A DNA stretch of 33,575 bases from Auritidibacter ignavus (lineage in GTDB: Bacteria > Actinomycetota > Actinomycetes > Actinomycetales > Micrococcaceae): contig NZ_RDQR01000028.1 in the NCBI RefSeq assembly GCF_003703835.1, positions 1 through 33,575 on the forward strand, read 5' to 3'. The notes beneath the pieces were generated by a model. The model was not told where the DNA came from. It saw only the letters and a list, made by a program, of their open reading frames with translations, and did no database searches. Shown here piece after piece: positions 14,749 through 23,400 of this stretch (within the stretch, counting starts at the first letter, position 1; every line of letters starts with the position of its first letter). The position numbers and the translations under genes are program-made.

Positions 14749-15864
14749 ATGTCTGATATCAGCATTTCGCAACTCAACCACAGCTATAACAGTGCCACCC
14801 CGGAATCACAGCTAGCTCTTCAAGATATTTCGCTTAACATCGCCGATGGAGAATTTATCGCCCTGGTCGGGCCCTCCGGATCCGGTAAAACCACCTTGTT
14901 GCGCACACTGGCAGGGTTTATCCGTCCGCTGAGTGGGCGGATAACGTTGGGTGGACGGACCCTGTTTGCTTCCGATATCTGGGTACCACCACATCGACGT
15001 CAACTGGGTATGGTATTCCAAGACCACGCGGTATGGCCTCATATGAGCGTCAGCGAGAATGTGGCGTATCCTCTCAAACGTGCCGGACTGCGCTCAGCAG
15101 AAATTTCGGCGCGGGTCGAGAAAATACTCGAACACGTGGGACTGGTGGAGTTCGCTCAGCGCAAGCCCACACAGTTGTCCGGAGGACAGCGACAACGAGT
15201 TGCATTGGCCCGCGCAATCGTCGCAGAGCCTTCAGCACTTTTGCTTGATGAAGCGTTGTCGGCCTTAGACGAGCCGCTTCGCGCTCGGCTTCGCCTGGAA
15301 CTTCGCAGGCTCACCACCGAGCAAGGTCTCACCGCGGTGCACGTGACCCACGACCGCTCTGAAGCACTAGCGATTGCCGACCGTGTGGTGGTGATGGATC
15401 AGGGCCGAATTGTCCAAGTTGGTACCGCAAGCCAGATGACGGCCAGTCCCGCGTCAAGTTTTGTGGCTGGCTTTCTTAATGATGCGACGCTTTTTCCAGG
15501 AAGTATCTCATCGGGTCGGTTCTATCCGGATCACCCGGGGGTGAACTTGTACACTGCTGGCACGGATCATGCTCCCGCGAAGGTCAGTTTCGTTGATGAC
15601 GTGCAGACTGGTGCCGGCAGGCAACGAGCCATCGCTAGCGTCGACCCCTACCATATTCGCCTGGAGTCGGTGTCTCAGCCCGACGGAGACGATGTGCGGG
15701 TGGCGCGAGTCACCTCGATCTTGCAGGGGCGCGATCGGACCGAAACCGCGCTCGAATGGGGAGACACGGAGGTGCGTGTTTTTGGCGACCCGAATCAACC
15801 GGTTCGGCAACCGGGCGAACTGGTCCAGCCCGTGATTCAATCCGCACACGTATACTTGAACTAA
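14749..15864 (+). CDS. ABC transporter ATP-binding protein (FbpC/PotA-like)
   Basis: Energises the adjacent permease. The motifs are complete: Walker [11 protein letters not shown]-loop [13 protein letters not shown], signature LSGGQRQR, Walker [12 protein letters not shown] (the usual DEP is DEA) and switch [12 protein letters not shown]-terminal region of about 120 residues looks like a TOBE domain. I use ATG 14749 (371 aa); an in-frame TTG at 14740 is possible and neither has a strong ribosome site. The 65-bp gap after the permease is pyrimidine rich and contains no obvious hairpin. It ends 27 bp before the histidine phosphatase gene. Confidence 0.92.
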   Translation: MSDISISQLNHSYNSATPESQLALQDISLNIADGEFIALVGPSGSGKTTLLRTLAGFIRPLSGRITLGGRTLFASDIWVPPHRRQLGMVFQDHAVWPHMSVSENVAYPLKRAGLRSAEISARVEKILEHVGLVEFAQRKPTQLSGGQRQRVALARAIVAEPSALLLDEALSALDEPLRARLRLELRRLTTEQGLTAVHVTHDRSEALAIADRVVVMDQGRIVQVGTASQMTASPASSFVAGFLNDATLFPGSISSGRFYPDHPGVNLYTAGTDHAPAKVSFVDDVQTGAGRQRAIASVDPYHIRLESVSQPDGDDVRVARVTSILQGRDRTETALEWGDTEVRVFGDPNQPVRQPGELVQPVIQSAHVYLN

Positions 15865-15891
15865 ATCAATCCAGCGAACAGGATCTCTTGC

Positions 15892-16437
15892 GTGCACGAC
15901 CAAGACCGCCCTCAGCCAGGTGCTACCTGGTATCTCGTCCGCCACGGTCAAACTGATTGGAATAAGGCCGGCCGGATGCAGGGACGCACCGACATTCCGC
16001 TCAATGACACCGGTCGCGCCCAAGCGGTTTTGGCAGCTGAGGAACTGGCAAATCTGCGTCCCACGGCGGTAATTAGCTCGCCACTGTCTCGGGCACAAGA
16101 AACCGCACAGATTATCGCCACCCGGATCGGGGGAGTCGAGGTCCACATCGAACCTGGGCTGATTGAACGATCCTACGGCAGTGCGGAAGGCCGGGATGTA
16201 CGGGGATTGTCCGATGAGCAACGTCAGGCTCTGATGGACGGTGGCGAACCACGTGCGCAGGCGGGGCGACGTGGGGTGCGGGCACTGCGTGAGCTTAAAA
16301 CCCGCTACGGCGACGCCCCGGTGGTCATCATCAGTCACGGGGCACTGATCCGAGTCATGCTCGAGCAACTCACTGGGGAACCACATCCCCGAATCGCTAA
16401 CGCCGAAATTAGGGCGATTGACTCTCGACTGGTGTGA
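15892..16437 (+). CDS. Histidine phosphatase (phosphoglycerate-mutase-like)
   Basis: A 181-residue enzyme with the RHG motif LVRHGQTDWN (His18 as phospho-acceptor), the second-site Glu in LIERSYGSAEG, and the partner His in VIISHGALIR. Relatives dephosphorylate sugar phosphates, cobalamin precursors or nucleotides; true mutases are larger. The GTG start has AGGA 8 nt upstream. It lies 27 bp after the ABC ATPase on the same strand, so it is probably the last gene of that operon. It would be the third phosphoester hydrolase encoded with the transporter. Its 3' end overlaps the convergent ketosynthase gene by 29 bp. Confidence 0.9.
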   Translation: MHDQDRPQPGATWYLVRHGQTDWNKAGRMQGRTDIPLNDTGRAQAVLAAEELANLRPTAVISSPLSRAQETAQIIATRIGGVEVHIEPGLIERSYGSAEGRDVRGLSDEQRQALMDGGEPRAQAGRRGVRALRELKTRYGDAPVVIISHGALIRVMLEQLTGEPHPRIANAEIRAIDSRLV

Positions 16438-17638
16438 TCACCACCGCAGCATTGTGGCCACCAAAACCGAAGCTGGGAGCCAACACCGCCGAGGGTTGCC
16501 AATGTTGTGTGGATGTCACCACCTGAATCTGATCAGAAAAATCTGGGTGCTGAAGATTCCGGGTGCCCGGAATGAGCCCGGCACGAATAGACTCAACCGC
16601 CATGGCCACCTGCAAAGCACCGGATCCGCCCATCAAGTGACCGGTCACCGACTTGAGTGCGGTGACCGGCACACCGGGAAGGCACGCGCCAAAAATTCGT
16701 GATAAAGCAGCTACTTCGGCAGCATCCCCACGGGGAGTGGAGGTAGCGTGAGCGCTGATCTGTCCGATCTGGTACGGTTCGAGACCGGCATCCGCTAGAG
16801 CATCAGCGATCGTCTGTCCGGCCCAGCGACCGGTGGGGTCTGCCGCGGTGGGATGAAAACTATCCTGGCCCATCCCGCCTCCGGCCAACAGCGCCAGGGG
16901 ACGGGCCGGGTCGGCTTCCAGGAGTAATGCCACCGCGCCGGAAGCCATCACGAACCCATCGCGTGCGGCATCGAAAGGTCGGCAGATCTGATCCGGATTT
17001 GCATTCTTGCTCAGCGCCCCAACCAATGCATTACCGGTCAGATTCACCGGATTCACCGCGTCTTCATAGCCGATTACCAGCACGCGGCGGGCATAACCGT
17101 GGCGTATCCGGCGCAAAGCGGTCACGAGCGCGATCGTGGAGGACGCGCACGTGGCACTCACCGCTTCGGTCCCGCCATGACTGCCATAGCGTTGGGCGGC
17201 CAGTGTGGCCACCGTATCGGGGGAGGCCGTTAGGACCGCTGGGATCGCGGGCGCTCGCGAGACGCCGGAGGTGATGGCTTCGACCGCGCGGTGAATTGTT
17301 GTCACCGGTCCGTTGGCGCTGGCGGCAATAATGTCCCCGCCAAAAAAAGGTTCATCGGATGTGGGGGTGCCGGAATACCCCAGGGCCTGATCGGCTGCAC
17401 AGATTGCCATCACCACAGCCTGATCCACCCGGTTCGATAACGGTGGGTCAAAGATGTCGGTGGCATCGATCGGCTCAGCTGTGGCAGCTACGCGGACACC
17501 GGTTTGCTGTACGAGAGACTCCGGCAGGGGGCTGAACAGATGGTGCCCGTCAGTTACAGAATGCCAGAGCCTAGCGGTCCCGTGCCCAGCTGCGCTCACC
17601 GCGCCCATCCCGGTGATGCCAACCTGGTGGATACTCAT
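16409..17638 (-). CDS. Beta-ketoacyl-ACP synthase (FabF/KAS II-like), orphan
   Basis: A 409-residue thiolase-fold condensing enzyme. The Cys-His-His triad is intact: Cys164 in SATCASST, His297 in SAHATSTPRGD, and His334 in LKSVTGHLMG, with the conserved Lys329. The C-terminal GFGGHNA loop is present. It would extend an acyl group on a carrier protein by decarboxylative condensation. It starts at ATG 17638 inside an ATGA overlap with the stop of the upstream acyl-activating enzyme, so the two are translationally coupled. No acyl carrier protein, reductase or dehydratase is adjacent. The housekeeping FabF usually lies in a fab cluster, so this is likely a specialised paralogue. Confidence 0.9.
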   Translation of the reverse strand: MSIHQVGITGMGAVSAAGHGTARLWHSVTDGHHLFSPLPESLVQQTGVRVAATAEPIDATDIFDPPLSNRVDQAVVMAICAADQALGYSGTPTSDEPFFGGDIIAASANGPVTTIHRAVEAITSGVSRAPAIPAVLTASPDTVATLAAQRYGSHGGTEAVSATCASSTIALVTALRRIRHGYARRVLVIGYEDAVNPVNLTGNALVGALSKNANPDQICRPFDAARDGFVMASGAVALLLEADPARPLALLAGGGMGQDSFHPTAADPTGRWAGQTIADALADAGLEPYQIGQISAHATSTPRGDAAEVAALSRIFGACLPGVPVTALKSVTGHLMGGSGALQVAMAVESIRAGLIPGTRNLQHPDFSDQIQVVTSTQHWQPSAVLAPSFGFGGHNAAVVITPVESQSP

Positions 17639-19149
17639 AACCGGTGGGCCTTTCCCTCATCAATGAGTTGGGTGAGGCGTCGGCGTTGAATTTTCTCTGA
17701 GCTGGTCCGTGGGAAACGGGCGATGGAGTACCAGCGCCGTGGTCGGAAGGGCTCCGGGATGTTGTCGCGGGCGAGGGCCACCAATTCGGATTTTGTGGGC
17801 GCCTGTGGAGTTTCGATCACCCCGGCGATGATCACGCCCAGACGTGGATCGGGCAAACCGACGGTGGCTGTTGCCCCCGTGACCAGGGGGCCAAGAGCTT
17901 GAGCCAGCCTGTCATCGGCCTCGACGAGGCTGATGGTGTTGGCCCCGGTGGTGACGATCTCGTCGCCACGGCCAGCTAACTGAATCCACCGATCCTGCAC
18001 CATCCCCCAGTCACCCACGGTGCGCCAACCGAATTCGTCGCTGAGTTGGGCAGGGGAATTGAGATACCGTGCTGACGCCGACGGGGCGCGAAACCACAGC
18101 TGCCCCAGACAGTTTTCGGCCAAGACCCGGTTGGTGGTGTCTCGGACCTGGGCAGTGACGTGGTCATAGAGGCGTAACCGGTTGGAATAGCTGATCCCGT
18201 AGGGATCCGGTGTGGAATCGGCAATGAATCCGATTTCTCCGGTGCCAAAGTAGTTGATCAGTTTTGCGCGCGGCACTTTCTCCGCGACCCGGTCGCGTAA
18301 TGCTTGAGGGACTGCCGAGCCTCCGGTGACCAGTACCTGAAGATTCCCTAGCCGTTCGGTCTGATTCCCGGCGGCCTCCAGAATGCCCAGCAAGACGGCC
18401 GGTGCCGCCACGACGCGGGTGATTGGCCAGTGGGTGAAGGCTGCGGTCATGTGCCGAAAATGCGCCCGGCCGGTCACCACGCAGGTTTCACCAGCGCCCA
18501 GTGCCTCGACCACCGCGTAGAGGATGAGGCTATACGACAACGTTCCGGGGGCCAGTGTTGTGTGACCTGCTACCTGGAGTCGTTGGTGCGAGGCCCGGTA
18601 ATTGGCCCGGTACTCGCCCCGGGTTTTGATAAATGCTTTGGGTTGTCCCGTCGTCCCCGAGGAAAACAACACGAGATAGGGATCTGCATCCTGCAGAACC
18701 GTGGTGTCTTTGGGATCCACGTCTGGTGCTAGCAGCAGTTGCGGGCCGAGCACCGTTCCAGGAAAGCCGTGGGTACGAAGATACTGGGAGAAAGTCTGGT
18801 CATCGGTGACTACCACAGTGATACCGGCAGAGGAGATATTGCCCCACAGCTGGTCGTGCCAGTCCCTTGGATTCAGCACGCTGAGCACCACCGGGCCCAT
18901 ACTGAGCTCGGCAAAGAGACGTACGGTGGTCAACGCATCGTGCAGACACAACGCCACGACCGGGTAACCGGCAAGATCCTGGTGAGGGCTGTCCGGGGTT
19001 TCCCGCGCCACCTGCTGGAGTCGTGACGCTGTGGTGCGGGATGAGCTCAGCAGCTCACCGTAGGTAATGTATTGACCCTGGTCATCGGCGAGGGCGATGC
19101 GCTCGGGGGTCTCGATTGCGCGGGCCAGAACTGATTGTACAAAGGGCAT
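17635..19149 (-). CDS. AMP-dependent acyl-CoA/acyl-ACP synthetase-like (ANL superfamily)
   Basis: About 504 residues. It would activate a carboxylic acid as an acyl adenylate and pass it to CoA or a carrier protein. Core motifs: A3 LFSSGTTGQPKAFIKT, A5 NYFGTGEIGF, A7 VGDWG, A8 GRGDEIVTTGANTISLVEAD, and A10 PRTSSEKIQRRRL. In A10 the usual SGK is SEK, but the catalytic Lys remains. The ATG at 19149 follows GGGGG by 8 nt; a GTG at 19158 overlaps that ribosome site and is less likely. It is first in a two-gene operon with the ketosynthase. The natural acid is unknown. Confidence 0.88.
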   Translation of the reverse strand: MPFVQSVLARAIETPERIALADDQGQYITYGELLSSSRTTASRLQQVARETPDSPHQDLAGYPVVALCLHDALTTVRLFAELSMGPVVLSVLNPRDWHDQLWGNISSAGITVVVTDDQTFSQYLRTHGFPGTVLGPQLLLAPDVDPKDTTVLQDADPYLVLFSSGTTGQPKAFIKTRGEYRANYRASHQRLQVAGHTTLAPGTLSYSLILYAVVEALGAGETCVVTGRAHFRHMTAAFTHWPITRVVAAPAVLLGILEAAGNQTERLGNLQVLVTGGSAVPQALRDRVAEKVPRAKLINYFGTGEIGFIADSTPDPYGISYSNRLRLYDHVTAQVRDTTNRVLAENCLGQLWFRAPSASARYLNSPAQLSDEFGWRTVGDWGMVQDRWIQLAGRGDEIVTTGANTISLVEADDRLAQALGPLVTGATATVGLPDPRLGVIIAGVIETPQAPTKSELVALARDNIPEPFRPRRWYSIARFPRTSSEKIQRRRLTQLIDEGKAHRL

Positions 19150-19276
19150 AGTCGACACCCCCTTACCACTTCACCACGGATTGGATAGGCCGTGCCGGAG
19201 ACTGTCCCGGCGTTCCTTGCTATTTAAACACATCGCTCAGGCGAGGTTGAAGTGGTCGAAGCTAGTGCGCTCATGG

Positions 19277-19444
19277 TAGAATGCAACAGTTGCCCAGGCG
19301 AGGGAGCAGACTTGCTCCGTTATCGACGAGGCTGATGAGATCACCGTTGCCAGCTGTCTTCATGCTCGGCGTATCACAGATTCTCTTTGTTCCTGCCTGG
19401 TCGTGATGAGCACTAGCTCGTGAGTATTAACAGGAGGACTCATT
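19277..19444 (+). promoter_or_regulatory. rplY promoter and leader with hairpin
   Basis: TAGAAT (19277-19282) is a good -10; a -35 near 19255-19260 (GTCGAA) is weak. The leader of about 155 nt contains a 6-bp hairpin, GGAGCA (19303-19308), GACT, TGCTCC (19313-19318). It ends with AGGAGG 7 nt before the rplY ATG. The rest of 19150-19276 carries the divergent promoter for the synthetase/ketosynthase pair; I see no gene in it. Confidence 0.45.
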
Positions 19445-20086
19445 ATGGCGATTGATACCGTCAACATCAATGTCGAATTTCGCACCGATACTGGCAAGGG
19501 TGCTTCCCGCCAGGCGCGCCGCGAAGGCAAAATCCCGGCCGTCATTTACGGTCACGGTTCAGAGCCGCGCCACATTCTGATGCCTGAGTACGACACCTTC
19601 ATGGCTTTGCGGACCCCCAACCAGTTGCTGAAACTCACCGCTGACGGTGAAGAGATCATGGCACTGGCCAAAGATATTCAGCGCAACCCGCTGAAAGAAA
19701 AGATCGAGCACGTTGACCTGCTGATCGTGCGTCGCGGTGAAAAGGTGGTTGTTGACGTGCCCGTTGAGGTCGAAGGCGAAGTGGCACCTGGCTTCACCTA
19801 CTTCTTGGAAGAAGCCTCCCTGCCGATCGAAGCCGACGCGCTGGACCTGCCGGATTCTGTCACCATCTCGGTAGAAGGACGTGAAGGTGGCAACCACGTG
19901 CTGGCTTCCGACGTGCAGCTGCCGGCTGGCACCTCGTTGCAACTGGAAGATGACGCTGTGATCGCTACCGTCGACGAGATCGTCGAGCAGGACCTGGGTG
20001 AAGAGCCCGAAGCAGGTACTGAGGGAGACGAAGCCGCTTCTGGCGACGAGGCCAACAGCCAGGGCTCTGAAAACAGCGACGACTAA
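19445..20086 (+). CDS. rplY: Large ribosomal subunit protein bL25 (CTC/general stress form)
   Basis: A 213-residue long form of bL25. The N-terminal 5S-rRNA-binding domain (residues 1-95) has RTDTGKGASRQARREGKIPA, VIYGHG and QRNPLKEKIEHVDLL. The C-terminal TL5/CTC beta domain follows (95-185), ending in an acidic, low-complexity tail rich in Glu, Asp, Ser and Gly. It binds 5S rRNA in the central protuberance. The AGGAGG ribosome site is 7 nt before ATG. The gene lies 20 bp upstream of pth, the conserved actinobacterial order. Confidence 0.96.
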   Translation: MAIDTVNINVEFRTDTGKGASRQARREGKIPAVIYGHGSEPRHILMPEYDTFMALRTPNQLLKLTADGEEIMALAKDIQRNPLKEKIEHVDLLIVRRGEKVVVDVPVEVEGEVAPGFTYFLEEASLPIEADALDLPDSVTISVEGREGGNHVLASDVQLPAGTSLQLEDDAVIATVDEIVEQDLGEEPEAGTEGDEAASGDEANSQGSENSDD

Positions 20087-20106
20087 GTGTCTCGTCACGG
20101 AGATAT

Positions 20107-20715
20107 ATGGTGCCGATGCGTTTAGGCAGAAGCTCAGCGTCCACCACCAGCCCCTGGCTGGTGGTGGGACTGGGCAACCCCGGCGACAAATACCACAGCA
20201 CTCGGCACAATATTGGTCACATGGTGGCCGATGAGCTCGTCGAACGCTATGGCGGAAGCTTCCGGGCTCATAAAACACAGAACGCGTTGGCCACCCTGCG
20301 GCTGGGACAAACTCGAGAGAAAGTCCTGGTGGCCAAACCAGCTACCTACATGAATCTCTCTGGTGGTCCCGTCAAAGCGTTGACCACTTTCTTTAAAGTG
20401 CCACTGGACCAGCTCATTGTGGTCCACGACGAGCTCGATATCGATTTCGATCGCCTGCGCATCAAACGCGGTGGGGGAGATGGCGGTCATAACGGACTGA
20501 AATCCATCACGCAGTGTATAGGCGATAAAAACTATTACCGCGTTCGGGCCGGAATCGGACGGCCCCCCGGAGCCATGGACGTATCCAGCTACGTGCTCAA
20601 GCCTTTCAATTCCACTCAACGCCAGGTGCTACCGTTGCATGTATCCACAGCAGCTGATGCTGTCGAAAGTCTCATTACTGACGGCTTGACTCCCACACAA
20701 AACCGTTTCCACTAG
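20107..20715 (+). CDS. pth: Peptidyl-tRNA hydrolase
   Basis: Cleaves the ester bond of peptidyl-tRNAs released from stalled ribosomes. The 202-residue protein has the signatures VGLGNPGDKYHSTRHNIG (Asn and catalytic His), PATYMNLSGG, VVHDELDIDF (Asp) and RGGGDGGHNGLKSI. It has 15-18 extra N-terminal residues ahead of the conserved WLVVGLGNPG. ATG 20107 follows GGAG by 4 nt; GTG 20110 or ATG 20116 are alternatives. It is cotranscribed with rplY. Confidence 0.95.
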   Translation: MVPMRLGRSSASTTSPWLVVGLGNPGDKYHSTRHNIGHMVADELVERYGGSFRAHKTQNALATLRLGQTREKVLVAKPATYMNLSGGPVKALTTFFKVPLDQLIVVHDELDIDFDRLRIKRGGGDGGHNGLKSITQCIGDKNYYRVRAGIGRPPGAMDVSSYVLKPFNSTQRQVLPLHVSTAADAVESLITDGLTPTQNRFH

Positions 20716-20794
20716 CCTTGGGCCCACCTGTCTGCTAGGACCGAGAACTGTTTGATATCTCACCATCTGTGACGGACCTCTGAGATAGTAACTG

Positions 20795-20810
20795 TACCGA
20801 ACGGTTGGTA
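20795..20810. promoter_or_regulatory. Candidate TetR operator upstream of the MFS gene
   Basis: TACCGAACGGTTGGTA is a 16-bp imperfect dyad (6 of 8 base pairs symmetric) resembling operators of TetR-type repressors with ACCG/CGGT half-sites. It lies directly before the MFS start. The MFS-tetR operon is therefore probably autoregulated. Confidence 0.45.
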
Positions 20811-20824
20811 GAGTTTTGGGGGTG

Positions 20825-22300
20825 ATGACTCGTCTTCAAGCTGAAACCTCAACGCCCGGTCAGCGTTGGGCCTTTTTGGCCATCATCTCCGCCGCACTAT
20901 TTTTGGTGGGTGCTGATAACTCGGTCCTCTATACCGCATTACCGGTACTGCGCGATGAGCTCGGCACCAGTGAACTGCAAGGTCTCTGGATCATCAATGC
21001 CTACCCCCTGGTACTATCAGGGCTGTTACTGGGCACCGGCACACTCGGAGATAAAATCGGTCATCGGCTCATGTTCTTACTGGGCGTCAGTATCTTCGGT
21101 GCCGGTTCCTTGCTGGCGGCCTTCTCGCCCAACGCCTGCACGCTGATTGTCGCCCGGGCAATCCTCGGCGTGGGAGCTGCCACCATGATGCCAGCGAGTC
21201 TCGCACTCGTGCGGCTAACATTCCGTGACGTTAAAGAACGCAACGTCGCAGTGGCCATCTGGGGGTCGGTGGCGGTCGTGGGCGCCGCATCCGGTCCGGT
21301 GCTGGGTGGTTTACTCCTGGAGTTCTTCTGGTGGGGCTCGGTGTTTTTGCTCAACGTCCCCATCGTCATCATCACGGTGATTGCCACCATCGCGGTTGCC
21401 CCACCGAACGTGGCACACCCAGAACGGCATTGGGATCTGGTGTCATCGCTGTTGATGATGTTTGCTATGGCGGGGTTCGTGATGAGCATTAAAGAACTAG
21501 CCAATCCTCAGCGGAATGCCTGGGTGCTATCGATCGCTCTTGTCATTGCCGTGATTGGTGTTGTGTTGTTTTGGCTTCGCCAGCGCTTGCTCACCCACCC
21601 GCTGTTGGAATTGTCGATTTTCCGTGACCCAGTCTTCACCGGCGGCACGCTGACCGCGGTGTTGATCATGGTGGCGCTTTCCGGCGTGGAACTTATGACC
21701 ACCCAGCGGTTCCAGACCGCTGGCGGTCTCACCCCCTTGCAAGCCGGCGCAATGGTGGCTGCCGTGGCTCTGCCGGCGATTCCTACCGCGTTATTAGGTG
21801 GCTCGGTACTCCACAGGGTCGGTTTCCGTCCGCTGATTACCGGCGGGTTCCTGCTTATCGTGGTGGGACTGGGAGTGAGTATGTGGACGTTCACCCTCGA
21901 TGTGGTGCCCTTGTTCCTGGGCAGTATGATCCTGGTGGGTCTAGGTGGTGGCCTGGCAACCTCGGTCTCGTCGACTGCCATCCTAGGATCGGCACCCCCG
22001 TCCAAGGCGGGGATGGCCTCCTCTGTGGAAGCGGTTTCCTACGAGTTCGGCACCTTGGTTGCGGTGGCCGTTTTTGGCTCGGTGATGCCCCTGCTCTACA
22101 GCATGAACGCCCCAGCACCGGTAGCCGCAGACGTGGACCACGGGGTCGATCACCCAATGTATGGCGAGCAAGCCGTTGCCGCCTACGATCAGGCCTATCT
22201 CAGCATTTTGGGCATAGTAGCGACCGTGGGCCTCATTGGTGCCCTGGTGACCGCCTGGTGTTTCCGAGGCAACCCGAAGGAAGCTGATGCGACCGAGTAA
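20825..22300 (+). CDS. MFS drug efflux transporter, DHA2 (14-TM) type
   Basis: A 491-residue membrane protein with about 14 hydrophobic segments. Features are LFLVGADNSVLYTALPVLRD in TM1 with a membrane Asp, the motif A-like GTLGDKIGHRLMF, and the antiporter motif C-like GAASGPVLGGLLLEFF in TM5. It resembles proton-coupled exporters of the QacA/LfrA/SmvA group, which remove cationic biocides and dyes. ATG 20825 is preferred; TTG 20816 and GTG 20822 are possible because the G-run is very close. It overlaps the following TetR gene by 14 bp, and both lie behind a candidate operator. Confidence 0.9.
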   Translation: MTRLQAETSTPGQRWAFLAIISAALFLVGADNSVLYTALPVLRDELGTSELQGLWIINAYPLVLSGLLLGTGTLGDKIGHRLMFLLGVSIFGAGSLLAAFSPNACTLIVARAILGVGAATMMPASLALVRLTFRDVKERNVAVAIWGSVAVVGAASGPVLGGLLLEFFWWGSVFLLNVPIVIITVIATIAVAPPNVAHPERHWDLVSSLLMMFAMAGFVMSIKELANPQRNAWVLSIALVIAVIGVVLFWLRQRLLTHPLLELSIFRDPVFTGGTLTAVLIMVALSGVELMTTQRFQTAGGLTPLQAGAMVAAVALPAIPTALLGGSVLHRVGFRPLITGGFLLIVVGLGVSMWTFTLDVVPLFLGSMILVGLGGGLATSVSSTAILGSAPPSKAGMASSVEAVSYEFGTLVAVAVFGSVMPLLYSMNAPAPVAADVDHGVDHPMYGEQAVAAYDQAYLSILGIVATVGLIGALVTAWCFRGNPKEADATE

Positions 22301-22853
22301 GAAAACCAAAATCATCCGCACCGCTATTGACCTCATTGAGGCCGGAAGCCTGGATTCGGTGTCTTATGATGCGTTGGCCCAATCCTCCGGGCTGTCGAAA
22401 TCCGGGATCATCTACCATTTTCCCTCCCGCGAGGAAATGATGCGCGCGGTGCATCAGTATATGGCGGATCAGTGGGAAGCCGAACTCGAAGCAGCCGGGG
22501 GTGGCCCCGCCGAGCAACTCACGGGGTCCCAGCGCCTGCGCGCCGTCGTGGTATCTCTGCGACGCAGTGCCACCAAAACCGAACTCCTGTTGGAAATTGA
22601 TGGCCGCTCGAACCCGGAACTGGCCGCTATCTGGCAAGCGGTGGATCAACGTTGGGTCCCCTCCCCGGCGGAGATCGACAGCGCCGGGACTTTGGGGCTC
22701 GAGCGTTTCCTCGTGTTGTTAATGGCCGACGGGCTGTGGCTTCACGACTACGTCCACGAGGATCGGCTCAGCGAATCCCAGCGGGAAGCGTTGGTGGACC
22801 ACGTCCTGGCCAAGATCGATCAAACCGCCACGGACGAACGACCAGACCGCTGA
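22287..22853 (+). CDS. TetR-family transcriptional repressor
   Basis: A 188-residue protein. Residues 5-50 form the TetR helix-turn-helix (KIIRTAIDLIEAGSLDSVSY, DALAQSSGLSKSGIIYHFPS). The C-terminal ligand domain (from about 90) has no family-wide motifs, but LRAVVVSLRRSATKTELLLE is typical of regulators linked to DHA2 pumps. The ATG follows AAGGAAG by 3 nt and overlaps the pump gene, so expression is coupled. It most likely represses its own operon through the dyad at 20795-20810. Confidence 0.9.
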   Translation: MRPSKKTKIIRTAIDLIEAGSLDSVSYDALAQSSGLSKSGIIYHFPSREEMMRAVHQYMADQWEAELEAAGGGPAEQLTGSQRLRAVVVSLRRSATKTELLLEIDGRSNPELAAIWQAVDQRWVPSPAEIDSAGTLGLERFLVLLMADGLWLHDYVHEDRLSESQREALVDHVLAKIDQTATDERPDR

Positions 22854-22854
22854 G

Positions 22855-23367
22855 CTAGTGCTCGGCCAGCCACGCATCGATGGCGCGTGCTTGTGTGGCG
22901 ATAACCTTTGACACCTGGGGCTCGAGCGTGGAAACCAGTGCGGACCCGATGAACGGGATATGGCACTGTAGATTTCCTTCAACCGCATAATCCGTGTCGC
23001 TGGTACTGGTTGCTGACAGGGTCTGGGTGACGGTGCTTTCAGCACGGGCGATGGGGATGAGAATCCTCAGCAATGCTGTCCGCGAGTCGTTTTCAGCTGG
23101 TCTAGACCAGACCACTTCCTGCCGAATTTCCACACCGTCTGTGACCAAGCTTCGCAGCGCATGGGGAACCTTATGCTGGATGGCCTCGCCGGAGAGATGA
23201 GGAATTATCGTCACCTTCACCCGCCCGTCATCGCCGTCAGCCACCTGAAACTCGGTGAGGGTCGCCCCGACCTGCTCGGTGGCGTGTCGATGAAAATCGT
23301 GTGAGGTCAGCGCCTGAAAGACGTGTGCTACGGGGTGATGCACGGTGATGTTTTCCGCAAAAGCCAT
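22855..23367 (-). CDS. DUF2505-like protein (START/SRPBCC fold)
   Basis: A 170-residue protein beginning MAFAENITVHHPVAHVFQAL, followed by DGRVKVTIIPHL and AVEGNLQCHIPFIGSALVST. This pattern matches the actinobacterial DUF2505 family, predicted to form a helix-grip pocket for hydrophobic ligands. No enzyme function is known. No signal peptide is visible. It is convergent with the TetR gene (1-bp gap) and divergent from mfd, a placement near mfd often seen in relatives as I recall. Confidence 0.75.
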   Translation of the reverse strand: MAFAENITVHHPVAHVFQALTSHDFHRHATEQVGATLTEFQVADGDDGRVKVTIIPHLSGEAIQHKVPHALRSLVTDGVEIRQEVVWSRPAENDSRTALLRILIPIARAESTVTQTLSATSTSDTDYAVEGNLQCHIPFIGSALVSTLEPQVSKVIATQARAIDAWLAEH

Positions 23368-23400
23368 GATCGGTGCTGGTCCTCTCCGCAGGAGACTTTT

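Noticed and set aside
11989-15864. Ferric iron uptake (fbpABC) as the function of the ABC transporter
   Set aside because: No Tyr-Tyr site is visible and the neighbours are phosphoester hydrolases with a phosphosugar-type regulator; kept only as an alternative.
15508-16386. Open frame of 292 codons antisense to the ABC ATPase and histidine phosphatase
   Set aside because: It spans two convincing genes on the other strand and shows no protein motif.
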